The notes beneath the pieces were generated by a model, which was not told the origin of the DNA, ran no database searches, and worked only from the letters and a program-made list of their open reading frames with translations. 64,000 nt of DNA from positions 191,001 through 255,000 of the forward strand of contig JARUPY010000493.1 in NCBI GenBank assembly GCA_029817715.1, given 5' to 3'. This document shows positions 34,277 through 45,042 of the stretch, one piece after another. A program made the translations under genes and the position numbers. Position 1 is the stretch's first letter. Each line of letters opens with the position of its first letter. The stretch is from Melastoma dodecandrum (Eukaryota > Streptophyta > Magnoliopsida > Myrtales > Melastomataceae).

Positions 34277-36501
34277 ATGGCATCTGAAGAGAAAGCGGTG
34301 TCCTCCATCGTCAATTTGGCTGAGGAGGCCAAGCTCGCCCGGGAAGGTGTCTCCGTCAAGGCCCCCTCCACCTATGCCCTCCTTAGCATTTCCAAGTCCC
34401 TCCTCGCTGGTGGCGTCGCCGGCGGAGTGTCCGTCCCCTTCCCTTTTTCTTCACTCTCTCCTCTCCATCCCTGGGGATTATGATCTCACTGGTTCATTAC
34501 GCCTTCATGTTTACTCAGCTAACCCACTCCACTTCTATTGGCTGAACTCGAGATCCGTTTTTCTGTGCAGTTCACGAACTGCGGTGGCCCCGTTGGAACG
34601 ACTCAAGATTTTGCTACAGGTCCAGAATCCCCATAATATAAAGTACAATGGAACTGTTCAGGGGCTAAGATACATCTGGAGGATAGAAGGATTCCGTGGA
34701 TTGTTTAAAGGCAACGGTACTAACTGTGCTCGAATTGTCCCCAACTCTGCTGTCAAGTTTTTCAGCTATGAGCAAGCTTCCAAGTATGGTCATTCGTCTG
34801 TTCTTAGCTCGATTTTCACTTTTTGTGGCTAGTAATATCCGTGTTGTCGTCATCCTGAGAGGGCACTTACTTGGTTTGCATTTTGCCTAATCTCGTGAGC
34901 TATATACTTTGAGGGATCCTCCTCTCTGCTTCCGACGGTCCTTTCTCTTCATCTATCACTCAGGCTAATTTTATTATGATTTGTTCGCAGGGGTATACTG
35001 TTTCTATACCGTCAACAAACTGGCAATGGTATATTTATGGACCTGTCATCTCATAGTCAGTTTAGCTTATCCCAGTCTTGCTTTATCGGAAAAGAGAAAA
35101 ACTGCAGATTATCATTATTACTGTTTTGGTCAATCCGCTGTTAAAATTCTCAAATTGTTATACGAGGCTTCTGCTTGAACCTACTTTGATCTGTCACCAT
35201 AATAAATGACACTGTGTGCCTCTTGACAGAGATCTGTGCTTTTATATTCAAAATGAGACCTTTTTCTGGAAACAAGTGTGGGAGCATCGATTTTTTCATT
35301 TCTGTTCTGCGGATAAGGCAAATTTATTTATTTTTTGTTCTTTGGGGGCTAGGGTGGAGAAGTGTGGGCCATTTTCACTATGTAGATATAAGTGGAGGGT
35401 AGCAATCTTAGCATCCCTTATTTCTCTCATGCAGAGGATGCCCAGCTCACTCCTCTTTTACGTCTTGGGGCCGGAGCTTGTGCTGGGATAATTGCAATGT
35501 CCGCTACCTACCCAATGGACATGGTACGAGGAAGGCTAACCGTGCAGGTAACCATCTAGGTTAATTTTGCTTGGTTTCTTGTTTCAGTATCTGCTAGAAT
35601 GAGGATTTGTTTATAAAACTGCAAATATGTGGGCATGTGCAGTCACTTCGATTCAATCATTTTTTTCCTCCTGTGTTTGCAGACTGTTAAGTCACCCTAT
35701 CAATATAGAGGTATGGTCCATGCCCTTTCAACGGTTCTTCGTGAAGAAGGTCCACGGGCTTTGTACAAGGGATGGCTTCCGTCTGTTATTGGAGTAGTGA
35801 GTTACCTTATCATTATTATGTAATTACATCATTGCATATGTCTGGTCTGTTGTGACCGTTTTCTTTAAGGAGCTTTTATGTTTCAACTGTTTCTTGTTGT
35901 TCGATTCGTTTGTTGTTTGAAAATCCTAGCCAATTGCAATTTACCTAGAAGTGTAATGCTTTTATTCATTTGTAGGTTCCTTATGTAGGCCTCAATTTTG
36001 CTGTCTATGAATCTCTCAAGGACTGGCTCGTTAATAGTAGACCATTTGGACTGGTAGACAGTTCTGAGTTGAGTGTAACCACAAGGCTAGCTTGTGGAGC
36101 TGTTGCTGGAACCATTGGCCAAACTGTGGCGTATCCTCTTGATGTGATAAGGAGAAGAATGCAAATGGTAGGATGGAAGGATGCTGCTTCTGTTATAACT
36201 GGCGATGGTAGGAAGGTAGCACCTGAGTACACTGGTATGGTTGATGCGTTCAGGAAAACCGTTCAGTATGAGGGCTTCGGAGCATTGTACAAGGGTTTAG
36301 TTCCCAATTCTGTTAAGGTCTGTCTTGTTTGATCTTTTACCAATTCTTTCCTCAGTAGAGTTTGTTACGTGGATTTTTGGAATCTCCGTCTAAGGGCTGC
36401 TCATCTGTTTTATTCAGGTTGTTCCATCGATAGCAATTGCATTTGTTACCTACGAGGCCGTGAAAGATATTTTAGGAGTTGAAATTAGAATTTCAGATTG
36501 A
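34277..36501 (+). CDS. ADNT1: Mitochondrial adenine nucleotide transporter ADNT1
   Basis: Seven exons, 34277-34428, 34571-34783, 34991-35028, 35435-35547, 35683-35796, 35976-36317 and 36418-36501, join to 351 residues, essentially the length of Arabidopsis ADNT1. Exon 3 is only 38 bp. The protein has three mitochondrial carrier repeats with signatures APLERLK, YPMDMVR and YPLDVIR, each followed by a helix pair. Exact-looking family segments include KILLQVQNPHNIKY, GNGTNCARIVPNSAVKFFSY, YPMDMVRGRLTVQ and RRRMQMVGWKDA, and the C-terminus is EIRISD. ADNT1 exchanges cytosolic AMP for matrix ATP across the inner mitochondrial membrane without Ca2+ control; the lack of EF-hands agrees. It is divergent from GH3.10. 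Confidence 0.95.
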
Positions 36502-37021
36502 AGACATGGGGGAGTTTGGCATGCGTCAGAAAGGTGATATTATCATTTTGGTAGGGGTGGTGGCTAAGAGAGAAGGACATGGTAATTTCCTCCTTTTAGT
36601 TTCATCTATGGGAAGTGAGTCTAAAGGGGGCATCCATGATTGTTCTCCCCCTTAGTTTATTTGAATTTGCTGTTGCTGTTCTACCGTTGTTCTCTCTTAA
36701 GAGGGATGTTTGTCAATAAGGATCTCCCCAAAGAATAAGACAGAAACACATAGGATTGCCCTCGTGTGTCTCGATAATGCGTTTGCTTCTGATAAAAGGA
36801 TTGCTTCCCTTTTACTTCTGTTCTGCAACAATTGAATAGCAAACATTTGGTCCTGTGAAGTCTGAGATTATACCTTGTCCGGTTGGTCTCTGTCTCAAGC
36901 CCCGAAGATACACCAAGAACAGAGTACAAAATTTTGCCTTTTCATCTGTTCAGGGTTGTCTGAATTTGTTGGCCAAATTCAACCACACAAAATTTTCTGG
37001 ATTAAACTCAACAAGTATTTC
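36502..37021. other. Convergent 3' region of ADNT1 and the MLKL gene
   Basis: 520 bp without a gene, holding both 3' UTRs. Nothing else is visible. Confidence 0.6.
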
Positions 37022-39197
37022 TCAAGGGAGCTCCGAATCAGACACATGGCCAGGGGACGATCCCTGACCAGGCGACGTCCACCCCTTAACCCTTGGACTC
37101 GTCGCCAACAGCTGTGTCTCGGAATTCATTCTCAGGTTGCGGCGTGTCGGAGTTCCCTGTGGAGGTCGTACCGATTTGCTTCTCGGGGTTCCTGCTCAAC
37201 CGAATCCCCAACAGTAACATCACTTGTTATTTCAAGAAAATCGAGTGATTGTCGCTTTTTCAAAATATTCAAGAAGCGACCAGATGAAAACTACCTGGCT
37301 GTTTGCTGAGTTTCACTTCTGATGACTTCTTCAACATCACCAAGTTCTTGAGCGAATGCTCCAGCGAAATCTGCTTCTTCTCCGTCGGCGAGGGCACTGA
37401 ATCATCTATCACGGGAGCGGTTTCATCCCCGCAAACTGATGCCCCTTCGCTCCCTGATTCTGAACTCTCCCTCAGGCACTCCCTAGCTTTCTCCCTTTCC
37501 ACCACTCTGTATGCAAACATCTGGAATGGGATCTCCATCACTTGCGACGGGTTGGGGTAGTCCCAGGAAGGGAATTCCCTCAGGAGCCTCTGTTCAATAT
37601 CACAGAAGTCGGCTACTGGCATCGGTGGGTCGGATTGGCTACTGTGATCAGGATTCATGAGTAGGAACCGCTTCACGTAGCGGAGAATCCTACATATGGA
37701 TGAGAAGCTCGGCCTCTGATTTGGATCACCATGCCAGCACCTTTTTGTCAGGCTGGTGAGGTACTTCGGTGTGTGAAATGGGAAGAGAGGCCTTTCTCCG
37801 GCCCTTATGTTCCTCGGCATTTTATCTCCCTGAAGATGTGTGTCTTCGAATGGCACCTTTCCAGTAAGCAGCTCGAAACAGATCATTCCGAAGCTGTAGA
37901 CATCGGACTTCTCAGTATACTTCATGTTGTTCTTGCTGCTCAGAATCTCTTCTTGCTCAGTGAGAACCTCGGGGGAAGACCAAATGAATTGAAGGGCCCC
38001 ATTTCGAGGCGAAGAGACCTTGTGAGATGTGTTCCCGCAGGAAGTTAGCCCGAATCCAGAGACCTTCGCGTGGAGGTACCCTTCCGTGGAACTTCCTCTG
38101 GCCTTCACGAGTACGTGAGAAGGATTGAGACTTCCATGGTAGATCTTTTTCGAGTGGAGGTACTCCATTCCCCTGGCGATCTGCAGCATCAAATCAACAG
38201 CTACAGGTAGAGAAAACGGGATCCTCTTCTTTGGGCCACAAATCTCTTTGATATAGCTGCCTAGGTCCCTGCCCATGAGTTCTGTCACGAGGAAGCACTC
38301 TTTCCTCTCTACGTCGGCAAAGCTACAGAGCAAATGCAGTATGTTCGGGTGACAGAGGGGATGCAAGGTGTTGATTTCGGATATGAGGGAATCGGTAATC
38401 CCGAAAATGTGTCTGAGGACAAAGTTTTCTCCCAACCAATGTATCTCCTTGAACTGGCCATTGTCCAGTCTCCGCTTCACCTGGTAGTCCTTCGACCCTA
38501 CAAGGACAGAACTCGGTAACAGTTTCGCGTCCGAATGATGGTCCCCTATCTCTAAGTCTCTCGCTAGAAGGTCAACGATTAGGTGCTCGTACTTGGTAGC
38601 GCCCAGGATGCTTCTTCCCCTGACCTTGCGAAGAAGAGCCCATCTGTCCTCCTTCCTAATCTCATCCATTCGGTTTCCGATCTCCTCATTCACGAGGTAT
38701 TGCCTCCCAAACTTCCATTGGAACAGCCTTGGGTCCTTCCACTCTTTCTGGTACTTGTTGGAGTACAAAATCCTCCTCTTCTGCATGTCATCGCTGTCCG
38801 AACCGGAGATTTCCCCTGCGATCTCAATGGCTTCGATCACCACAGGGATGCAAGAAAGGAGGTTGTGAATGTGGAATTGGACGCAGTCGGTGTTCTGATA
38901 GAGGAGGATGGCCTTGGCGGACCAATCCTTGCAGTCCAAGCTCATCTTGACGTAAGCCTCGGCTTCCTTGTAGAGGCGGAGGAGCTCCTTGAGAGGGTGC
39001 TCTAGGATCTTCCATTTCGTGTTCTTCTCATCGTAACGGAGTTGGAGCCTCATCTCCCCGGAGACCGTATCATACGCGTGGCTCAACACGTCGAACAACA
39101 AGCAACATTGGCTTTGATTGACGAGGATGTTGTCACGGAAGACCATCAATGCCTTGAGGCTTCCTAGGACCTCGCCGATCTGCCGGAATTGGTCCAT
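37022..39197 (-). CDS. MLKL: Plant MLKL-type HeLo-domain pseudokinase
   Basis: Two exons, 39197-37295 and 37191-37022, give 690 residues; the short second exon encodes the basic, Ser/Pro-rich tail ending HVSDSELP. Residues 1-240 form the helical region formerly called DUF1221, now recognised as a HeLo-like four-helix domain (MDQFRQIGEVLGSLKAL, then NTDCVQFHIHNLLSCIP). Residues ~250-510 have a kinase fold that lacks catalysis. No glycine loop is evident, HRD is replaced by HGS (354-356), DFG by SGFG (380-383) and APE by SPE, while SDVYSFG (431-437) is kept. Plant MLKLs form membrane-associated oligomers and act in disease resistance, downstream of or beside TIR-type immune receptors. A long Ser/Glu-rich linker follows the pseudokinase. 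The loss of all catalytic motifs argues strongly against an active kinase. Confidence 0.92.
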
Positions 39198-39815
39198 CCA
39201 GCAAATTTCACCTTACCAACCTCCTTATTCCTTGTTCAACTATCCCGCAGGCAATGTCAATGTCAATGGCAATGGCAATGACAACGACACCCCCGGGGGT
39301 GGGGGTGGGGGGGCTTTCGACAGGAGGAATTGGGGCCAGAAAAGGTTTGGTCTCTTGTTTTTCTCTTTCTTTCTTCCTAAAAAACAAAGAAAAGAGAATC
39401 TACGAGGAAGAGGAGAGTCTTCTCCGGGATCTTCGTAAGGCAATTGAACAGGGGATGAAACCGAAGACAATTCAACCATTTGACTGGTGGGGAGGGAGGG
39501 AGGGAGGGATGCCATTCTCTTACGTGGTGGTGGTGGGTTTTTGGATGGACTTGTTCCAAACATTCTTTTAAAAATTCAAACTTCTTTCATAATAAACCCA
39601 TGCGTTGACTCCTTCTCAACCGCGTTTCCATCATCTAATTATTAATCTTTTGGCATTTTGGAGTTCTCCCGAAAACAAAGGCAGTCCTTTCCCCTTGTTG
39701 TGGGTCATTCTCAGCTACTCCCTTGTGAATAAAGCATGTTTGATGCGATGTCATCCAAGTTGGCATAGGTAAGACCTCGAATTTAAGGATGCAGATGTTG
39801 ACTCCCCGTCCTCCA
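39198..39815. other. Upstream region of the MLKL gene
   Basis: Contains hexamer-like CAATGT/CAATGG repeats at 39252-39280, then a CCCC/GGGGG block at 39291-39311 that could fold into a G-quadruplex, and a (GGGA)n run at 39488-39508. No gene is supported up to the carrier pseudogene. Confidence 0.6.
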
Positions 39816-42170
39816 TCACCGGTGAGTATCCCCTCCCCCTCTTACATGTCTCTGATGCAAACAATGCTTAACAACCTCGTACAAGGATATGCTCCGTCTC
39901 TTCCAGCAACTGGGTCGGATATGCCCAATGTGGTCACTTAAACAGAATCCCCCACCAAAGGACAGACAGACATCCTCTCTAATCTCTGTATGGTGTCGTG
40001 TATAACGAAAAACCACCCCCTGAAAATGACCTCTTCAGACTCAATGCAAGAGAAGTCATTATTCATTCTACTTCCGTTGCCACGAAAACATCACAACCTT
40101 TTCCTCTTGAGGGAGAAATCTCACTAAAGCTAGCTACGCATACAGATTTAAAATCGATGGGCGTGTGAAGTCGCAAGCATAAGTCGTACCTCCATATTCC
40201 TACAAGAGTTGGTCTAGTTGTCATCTTAAAGGACCTCGATGAATCCTTCTATTCATCATTAAGCAAAAGCCGAGGAACTCAAAAAAAAAAAGTATTTTAA
40301 AGAATTTTCCAATTAGGTTCTAGAAGCCACCTCTGTCTGCCTCATGGTCCTCGCCACATTTAGCGGACATGCAACCGCAACCGCTAAGACTCCAGATGCA
40401 AATCAGCTGCAAAGTTTGCACAGAGTGCACTTCCACGAGATCCGATACATCAATGCTGTCCCAAAATATTATGTCAAGGTAAGATGCCTTTCACATTCTC
40501 CCAATCCATTAATACTACCATGTCCCCAGGTGAAGATATTTACGAGAGCACTCACAACTATCATGATTGTTTGAACTCATCACTGGATTAACAACTTCGA
40601 GCAATGTGCTCCACATTCCTGGGGGTTTTGGACCATTCTTAACTTCCCTAAACGCTTGCAATCACAAAAGATCGAAAAAACAAAACAAAAGCTCGGTATC
40701 CTACACGATCCTTACAGGCTTCTTTAGACTCATGTCATTATCAACAACTTACAAACACCTCTGTTTAGTAGAAAGAAACCTCCATGCATGTCCTTGCCAA
40801 TTCAATAGGGTAGCAGGAAATACAGGCTAATGTGTGTGCTGCAAAGACAGCGAGGAGAGAAACATAAGGTGCCAAGCTTGGTAGACTTTGATTTGTGAAA
40901 TCCTCCATGGCATTTCTGAAGATATCATGCATGGAAGATATATTCCACCTTATAAGAATAAACAACAATGTCATAAGCTTCAGTTGAAAATGTAAAAATG
41001 AGAAATTCATTGACATCATCACAACAAATGACTTACAGTTGGCACTGCCAGAGCTAAGCTAGCATAAGTGTCCTCCAGAGTCGTGAAACTCCTTCCTAAA
41101 GCAGGTAACACCAATGTAGATATTAACACAAATAATTTTTCCAAAGATATGGAAAACCAGCCACCAACTTGTCAAGTATTTCAGGAGATACGACAAAAGG
41201 AAAAACAGCACCATAGCCTCATCGCCTAACTTATGCAAAAATGACAACCCGATGTTAGATTAAGTTAATATTTTTTCGAGGAAAAAACGATACCCTTGGA
41301 GAACAGATAAGAACTAGTATTACTGTAACCACAAAGACTTGGACACATTCTGCAATGCTCATGTTTTGATATCTACTGTGCCTCTGACTCTGAGTTCTTA
41401 CTCAGACCAAAACTTGACAACAGAAAGCAAAAATAATCTAACCGGGCGAATTATTTCGTAGAAGACATCGAGTGTTCCCTTGTATCGAACACCCTCGGAC
41501 CAGAAAACTGCTTCTTCGTGCACAACATGAATAGCCTCTCCAGTCCAGCAGCATCTTATAGCACTCAGGAAAGCAGAAAGTCAGACAAGATGGACAATGA
41601 ATGGAGTCCCATTATAATCGAAGACAGGAAAAGAGATGGAGATGGGCGTTCTCACATCCAAGGAAGGCCTGCTGCAAACCCCCTTGGGTAGAAATCCAGC
41701 AGCTTGTGCCTGAAATCTGGTCTGCGACCACCGGAACTGGCAGCAGACAAAAAAGCTAGCATCTTTCAGAAGTGCATTGGCTAGTAAATTACAATCAATC
41801 ACATATAAAATATGATCGACGTCAAAATGGACATCCAAGGTTAAAGCTGACAAGTTTGTCTCTTGCCTTCTGCTTTCAGCGGCCATCCTCTCATTCTGTA
41901 TCTGACCATACATGACTGAATTTAGGCTTTTACTAACGGCATGAGATATACAGATAAGAACACACCACTAGTGATTCCAAAACTAGAATTACGACGCATC
42001 CTTTTCCTCGGAAGCGCAAAATCATGGCATATAGCTAACAACTGCAGAAATCCCAAAAGACAGACGTGTATGAATGATATTATAACATGGATAGGGAAGG
42101 GCGACCTTAGCGACATCCAGAGGATTAACAAGAAGGGCAGCACCAGCAGCGGGATGGCCCTCTCCCCGAT
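39816..42170 (-). pseudogene. MTM1-like mitochondrial carrier, unprocessed pseudogene
   Basis: Eight colinear fragments of a mitochondrial carrier are readable on the minus strand in several frames. They are AAGAALLVNPLDVAK (near 42165-42102), TRFQAQAAG (41720), EGVRYKGTLDVFYEIIR (41497-41447), ASLALAVPT (41080-41037) and SLACISCYPIELAR-like sequence (40960-40790, here TLACISCYPIELART). The last three are KPPGMWSTLL (40640-40590), ACPLNVARTMRQ (40400-40340) and SLYEVVKHCLHQ (39905-39835). The three signatures PLDVAK, PIELAR and PLNVAR (Asp to Asn) and the spacing match MTM1/manganese-tracking-factor carriers. Fragments lie in exon order with intron-like gaps but in broken frames, so this is a decayed genomic copy, not a retrocopy. 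A functional gene with many tiny exons is less likely given the frame breaks. Confidence 0.75.
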
Positions 42171-43336
42171 TCCAACACAATCCCGCTCAGCTGATCTATC
42201 ATTAGCAATCCCAGCTTATGAAATCCCCCGTAAAGCAGGAGACTCGACATGCGTGGCAGGAATGCCCTAATCGTGAGGCTTAAGGTCGCAAAAACTGAAG
42301 GCTGCAGAGGATAAAATTGGAAAAACAAAGCGCCAATTGCACACCACTTGTCACAACCACTTAAAAAAGCTTAAACTATTGAGTTATGGGGTTCAGCCTT
42401 TCAAGGCCGAGCACCCTCAAAAAATTGGCGTATGCCACTTCATGCAACGAGCACACGGTATTCTTTAGTAAAAGGCGAAAGAATAGTTCGCTATGTGCTC
42501 ATTGCGTGGCTGCGTGCCTTAACGAAGTGGCCCGATAGGCTCTTTTATAGGAGTCTGGGAGAAGCCGTTCTTGAGATTAAGCGGTGTGGGACTCCAGCAC
42601 GTGAGGAGCAAAGCCAAAGGCCATCATCCTCCCACCTTCCCTAGTTCCCAACTTCCCACTGCTAACCCAGATCCTCAAAATAGTTGTTTTCGATCTATTT
42701 ATCCCTTGGAACATGAATTCGAGATTCAGATTGGGAGATCCCCAGTTTTCAATCACCAAATCATAGGTCAATATCCCCACATCTGATATAAAAGGAACAC
42801 CTCCGCATTGACAGTCAAGTCAAAGCCTCTGGGAGGGATCGTCTCATATTACCAGCATAACCAAACCAGTCCACTGCTATGGAAAGATTTACTCCATAGC
42901 TGAAGAGCCATTTGGTTTAGACAGCTCACAACCGAAACCAGAGGATGAAGAACAAAGTAGCTCATCCCATGCCACTTTCACTACATCCAATTTCTGCCAT
43001 CACTTGACATTACATCAGCTTCGTTACATTTGTTTGGATTGAATAAAGCCTTGGAAGAAGCCAGTAACAAGGTCAGCCATGTCCCTAACTCCCCCACATA
43101 CGGTGAATTGGACTGGACAGCATGCCTTTGATTAGAAGAGGGACAAAAGCAACTCCATTTTTGTTGTCCAGTCCATACACCAAGCAAAAAATGGGATTCT
43201 GCCATGTCACGGGTACTTGTTGGGTTTCCTCAAAATCCGGGAGATGGTCGACGGCAGCGTGGCGTCGTCCTCTAGGCTAAGCAAAAAATAGAAGGTTATG
43301 AGTGAGATCCGAAGTTGAAATCTTGGAGAATCTAGT
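42171..43336. other. Unassigned region left of the LTR array
   Basis: No supported gene. It likely includes the old upstream region of the carrier pseudogene. A short inverted repeat, GGACTGGACA at about 43110 and TGTCCAGTCC at about 43166, could form a loose hairpin. Confidence 0.5.
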
Positions 43337-43419
43337 TGTAAATACCCCAAATTTCTTATTTACTTCTGCATTCTGTTCTTACACGTATGATTTCCTTCAC
43401 CAACTCAGACATTCTCTTC

Positions 43420-44050
43420 TTAGCCAATGGTGAAGGAGCTGAATATCTTAGCCAGCATATCGGAGAGCTCTCGGTAACTCTTAAGGTCAACCTTGCGCGG
43501 ATACGGCGCGCCATCCATGCTCACCTTAACAAAAGCCATGCTGGCGTGCTCGGACTTGTTTGGCTGGACAGCCATGATGCTCTTATGAAATGAGCGGACT
43601 GGAGGCCAGCCGACTGACCACCTGTGCCTTGATATTCCAAATCATATATTTTAAGGTCCAAATCCGACAACATGGAAATTACTTTTGATTGAGAGTTTTG
43701 GGAAAGAAAAGCAAGCCAAGACAAAAAGACTCCATATGTTTTATACTTTTCCCATGTCCAATCCGACAAAGAATCAGAAATCCCACAAATTGGTTGTCTG
43801 ACAAAACAGACGCTACACCCCAACGACTCCTCCCAACCTCTCGAGGCTTCACGTGGTTGCGACCGTCGCCGCTCCTCTTGTCGTCCGTCTTCTCCCCACC
43901 GTTGGCTGTGCACTTCCCGACCTTAAACTCGTCTTCGTGAGGAGCAGAGGAAAGTTTGAGCTTCAGATCGTCGCTTTCCGAGAACACCCTCTTCCCGCCA
44001 TTGCCGCAACAACCTAACTTCCCTGGCACGCCAAGGCCGAGCCTCACTTA
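43420..44050 (-). pseudogene. Captured Aux/IAA gene fragment in LTR 1
   Basis: On the minus strand, RLGLGVPGK and NGGKRVFSESDDLKLKLSS match Aux/IAA domain I and its downstream segment (about 44047-43850). After an intron-sized gap, 43627-43420 gives AQVV, then, one frame over, [15 protein letters not shown], the auxin degron (domain II). It continues to [20 protein letters not shown] and [12 protein letters not shown] (start of domain III) and ends at a TAA. An AG acceptor stands before the second part. The small frame break lies just before GWPP. Domain IV is absent. Closest to the IAA7/14/16/17 group. It lies in antisense to the LTR's own transcription direction. Confidence 0.87.
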
Positions 44051-44359
44051 TCGCCCACTGTCGTCAATTACGGACCAAAGGATACAAATCTCATCGGATG
44101 CGCTTCTACAGGTGTTCTAAGCTGGACACTGGTCGCATCGATGGGGGTTGCTCCATCTTGCTGGGGCTCACCCCTAATGTTATGCTCTGCTGAGCATTGT
44201 CGGCTGCCACGGAAGTGTTTGGAAAGCAGCGGCCACCACCATGGGTTTCACGCCATTTGATGAAGGAACGGCAGCATCCGCTAATGTGTCCAAGGGACTG
44301 CCTTGGAATGAAGGCATGTTGTGGCTGGGGAGATCTCGGGCATGGCGTGAAACATCGGG

Positions 44360-44858
44360 TTCAATCCGATAAGTAGTTGAGAGGCAGCGACATGAGGCCA
44401 TAGATGAACTCCTGGAACTGTTCTTCATGTCTTCACCTGGTTCCAAACTAATCAATGCCTTGACAAATACTTGGAGAGCAATCTGAAAGACAAACATGGA
44501 GAACAAGATTTCTAAAGTTTCTTAGGAAGCAAGATTGTAAGATTTACCGTTTTCGTTGATGAGCAAGATTATAGATCTTCCCATCAACTTGATCACCGAT
44601 TTGGGGATGGACTTGAATATCTTCCCGCACCTGCAAATCAAGGCAACAGGTACTGGTAAGTTCAACGTAATTTTGCAATGCTGGATAATCAGAAAAGCAC
44701 AGAAGACAGCAAAGAGGAAGAAAGAAGAGGATCGACTTTTGATGGCATTTGTTCATAAAGTCCTCTGGATGGTCGAAGTATGCCTGGGAGACAAACTCGA
44801 TGGTTTCGCTAACAAACGGAAGCCCCAAGGCCCCTGGAGGAATTAATCGATATCTTGC
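44360..44858 (-). pseudogene. Captured CYP90D-like cytochrome P450 exons in LTR 1
   Basis: Three exon-like pieces on the minus strand. Piece 1 (44858-44736) has IPPGALGLPFVSETIEFVS and HPEDFMNK, the Pro-rich N-terminal region of CYP90-type P450s. Piece 2 (44632-44548) has GKIFKS joined directly to PKSVIKLMGRSIILLINENG; the ~26 residues normally between them are missing. Piece 3 (44482-44360) has ALQVFVKALISLEPGED and, after a frame shift, EQFQEFIYGLMSLPLN. Each piece is bounded by GT or AG where the host gene would have introns. CYP90D enzymes hydroxylate brassinosteroids at C-23. The haem-binding part is absent, so no enzyme can be made. Confidence 0.83.
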
Positions 44859-45042
44859 CTTGTTACTGGAATAAAATGGAGCCACAAAAGCAACTCACTA
44901 CGCAACCCTCTTTAGGAATCAATATCCTTCAGATATTTGCCTACCAGACTCCAGAGATCTCGCGACAACCCCAACAAATCAGTGAGTAACCCATGATCTC
45001 ACCTGACAAAAGGATCCACGTCCACGCTCAACGGTCTCCCAC

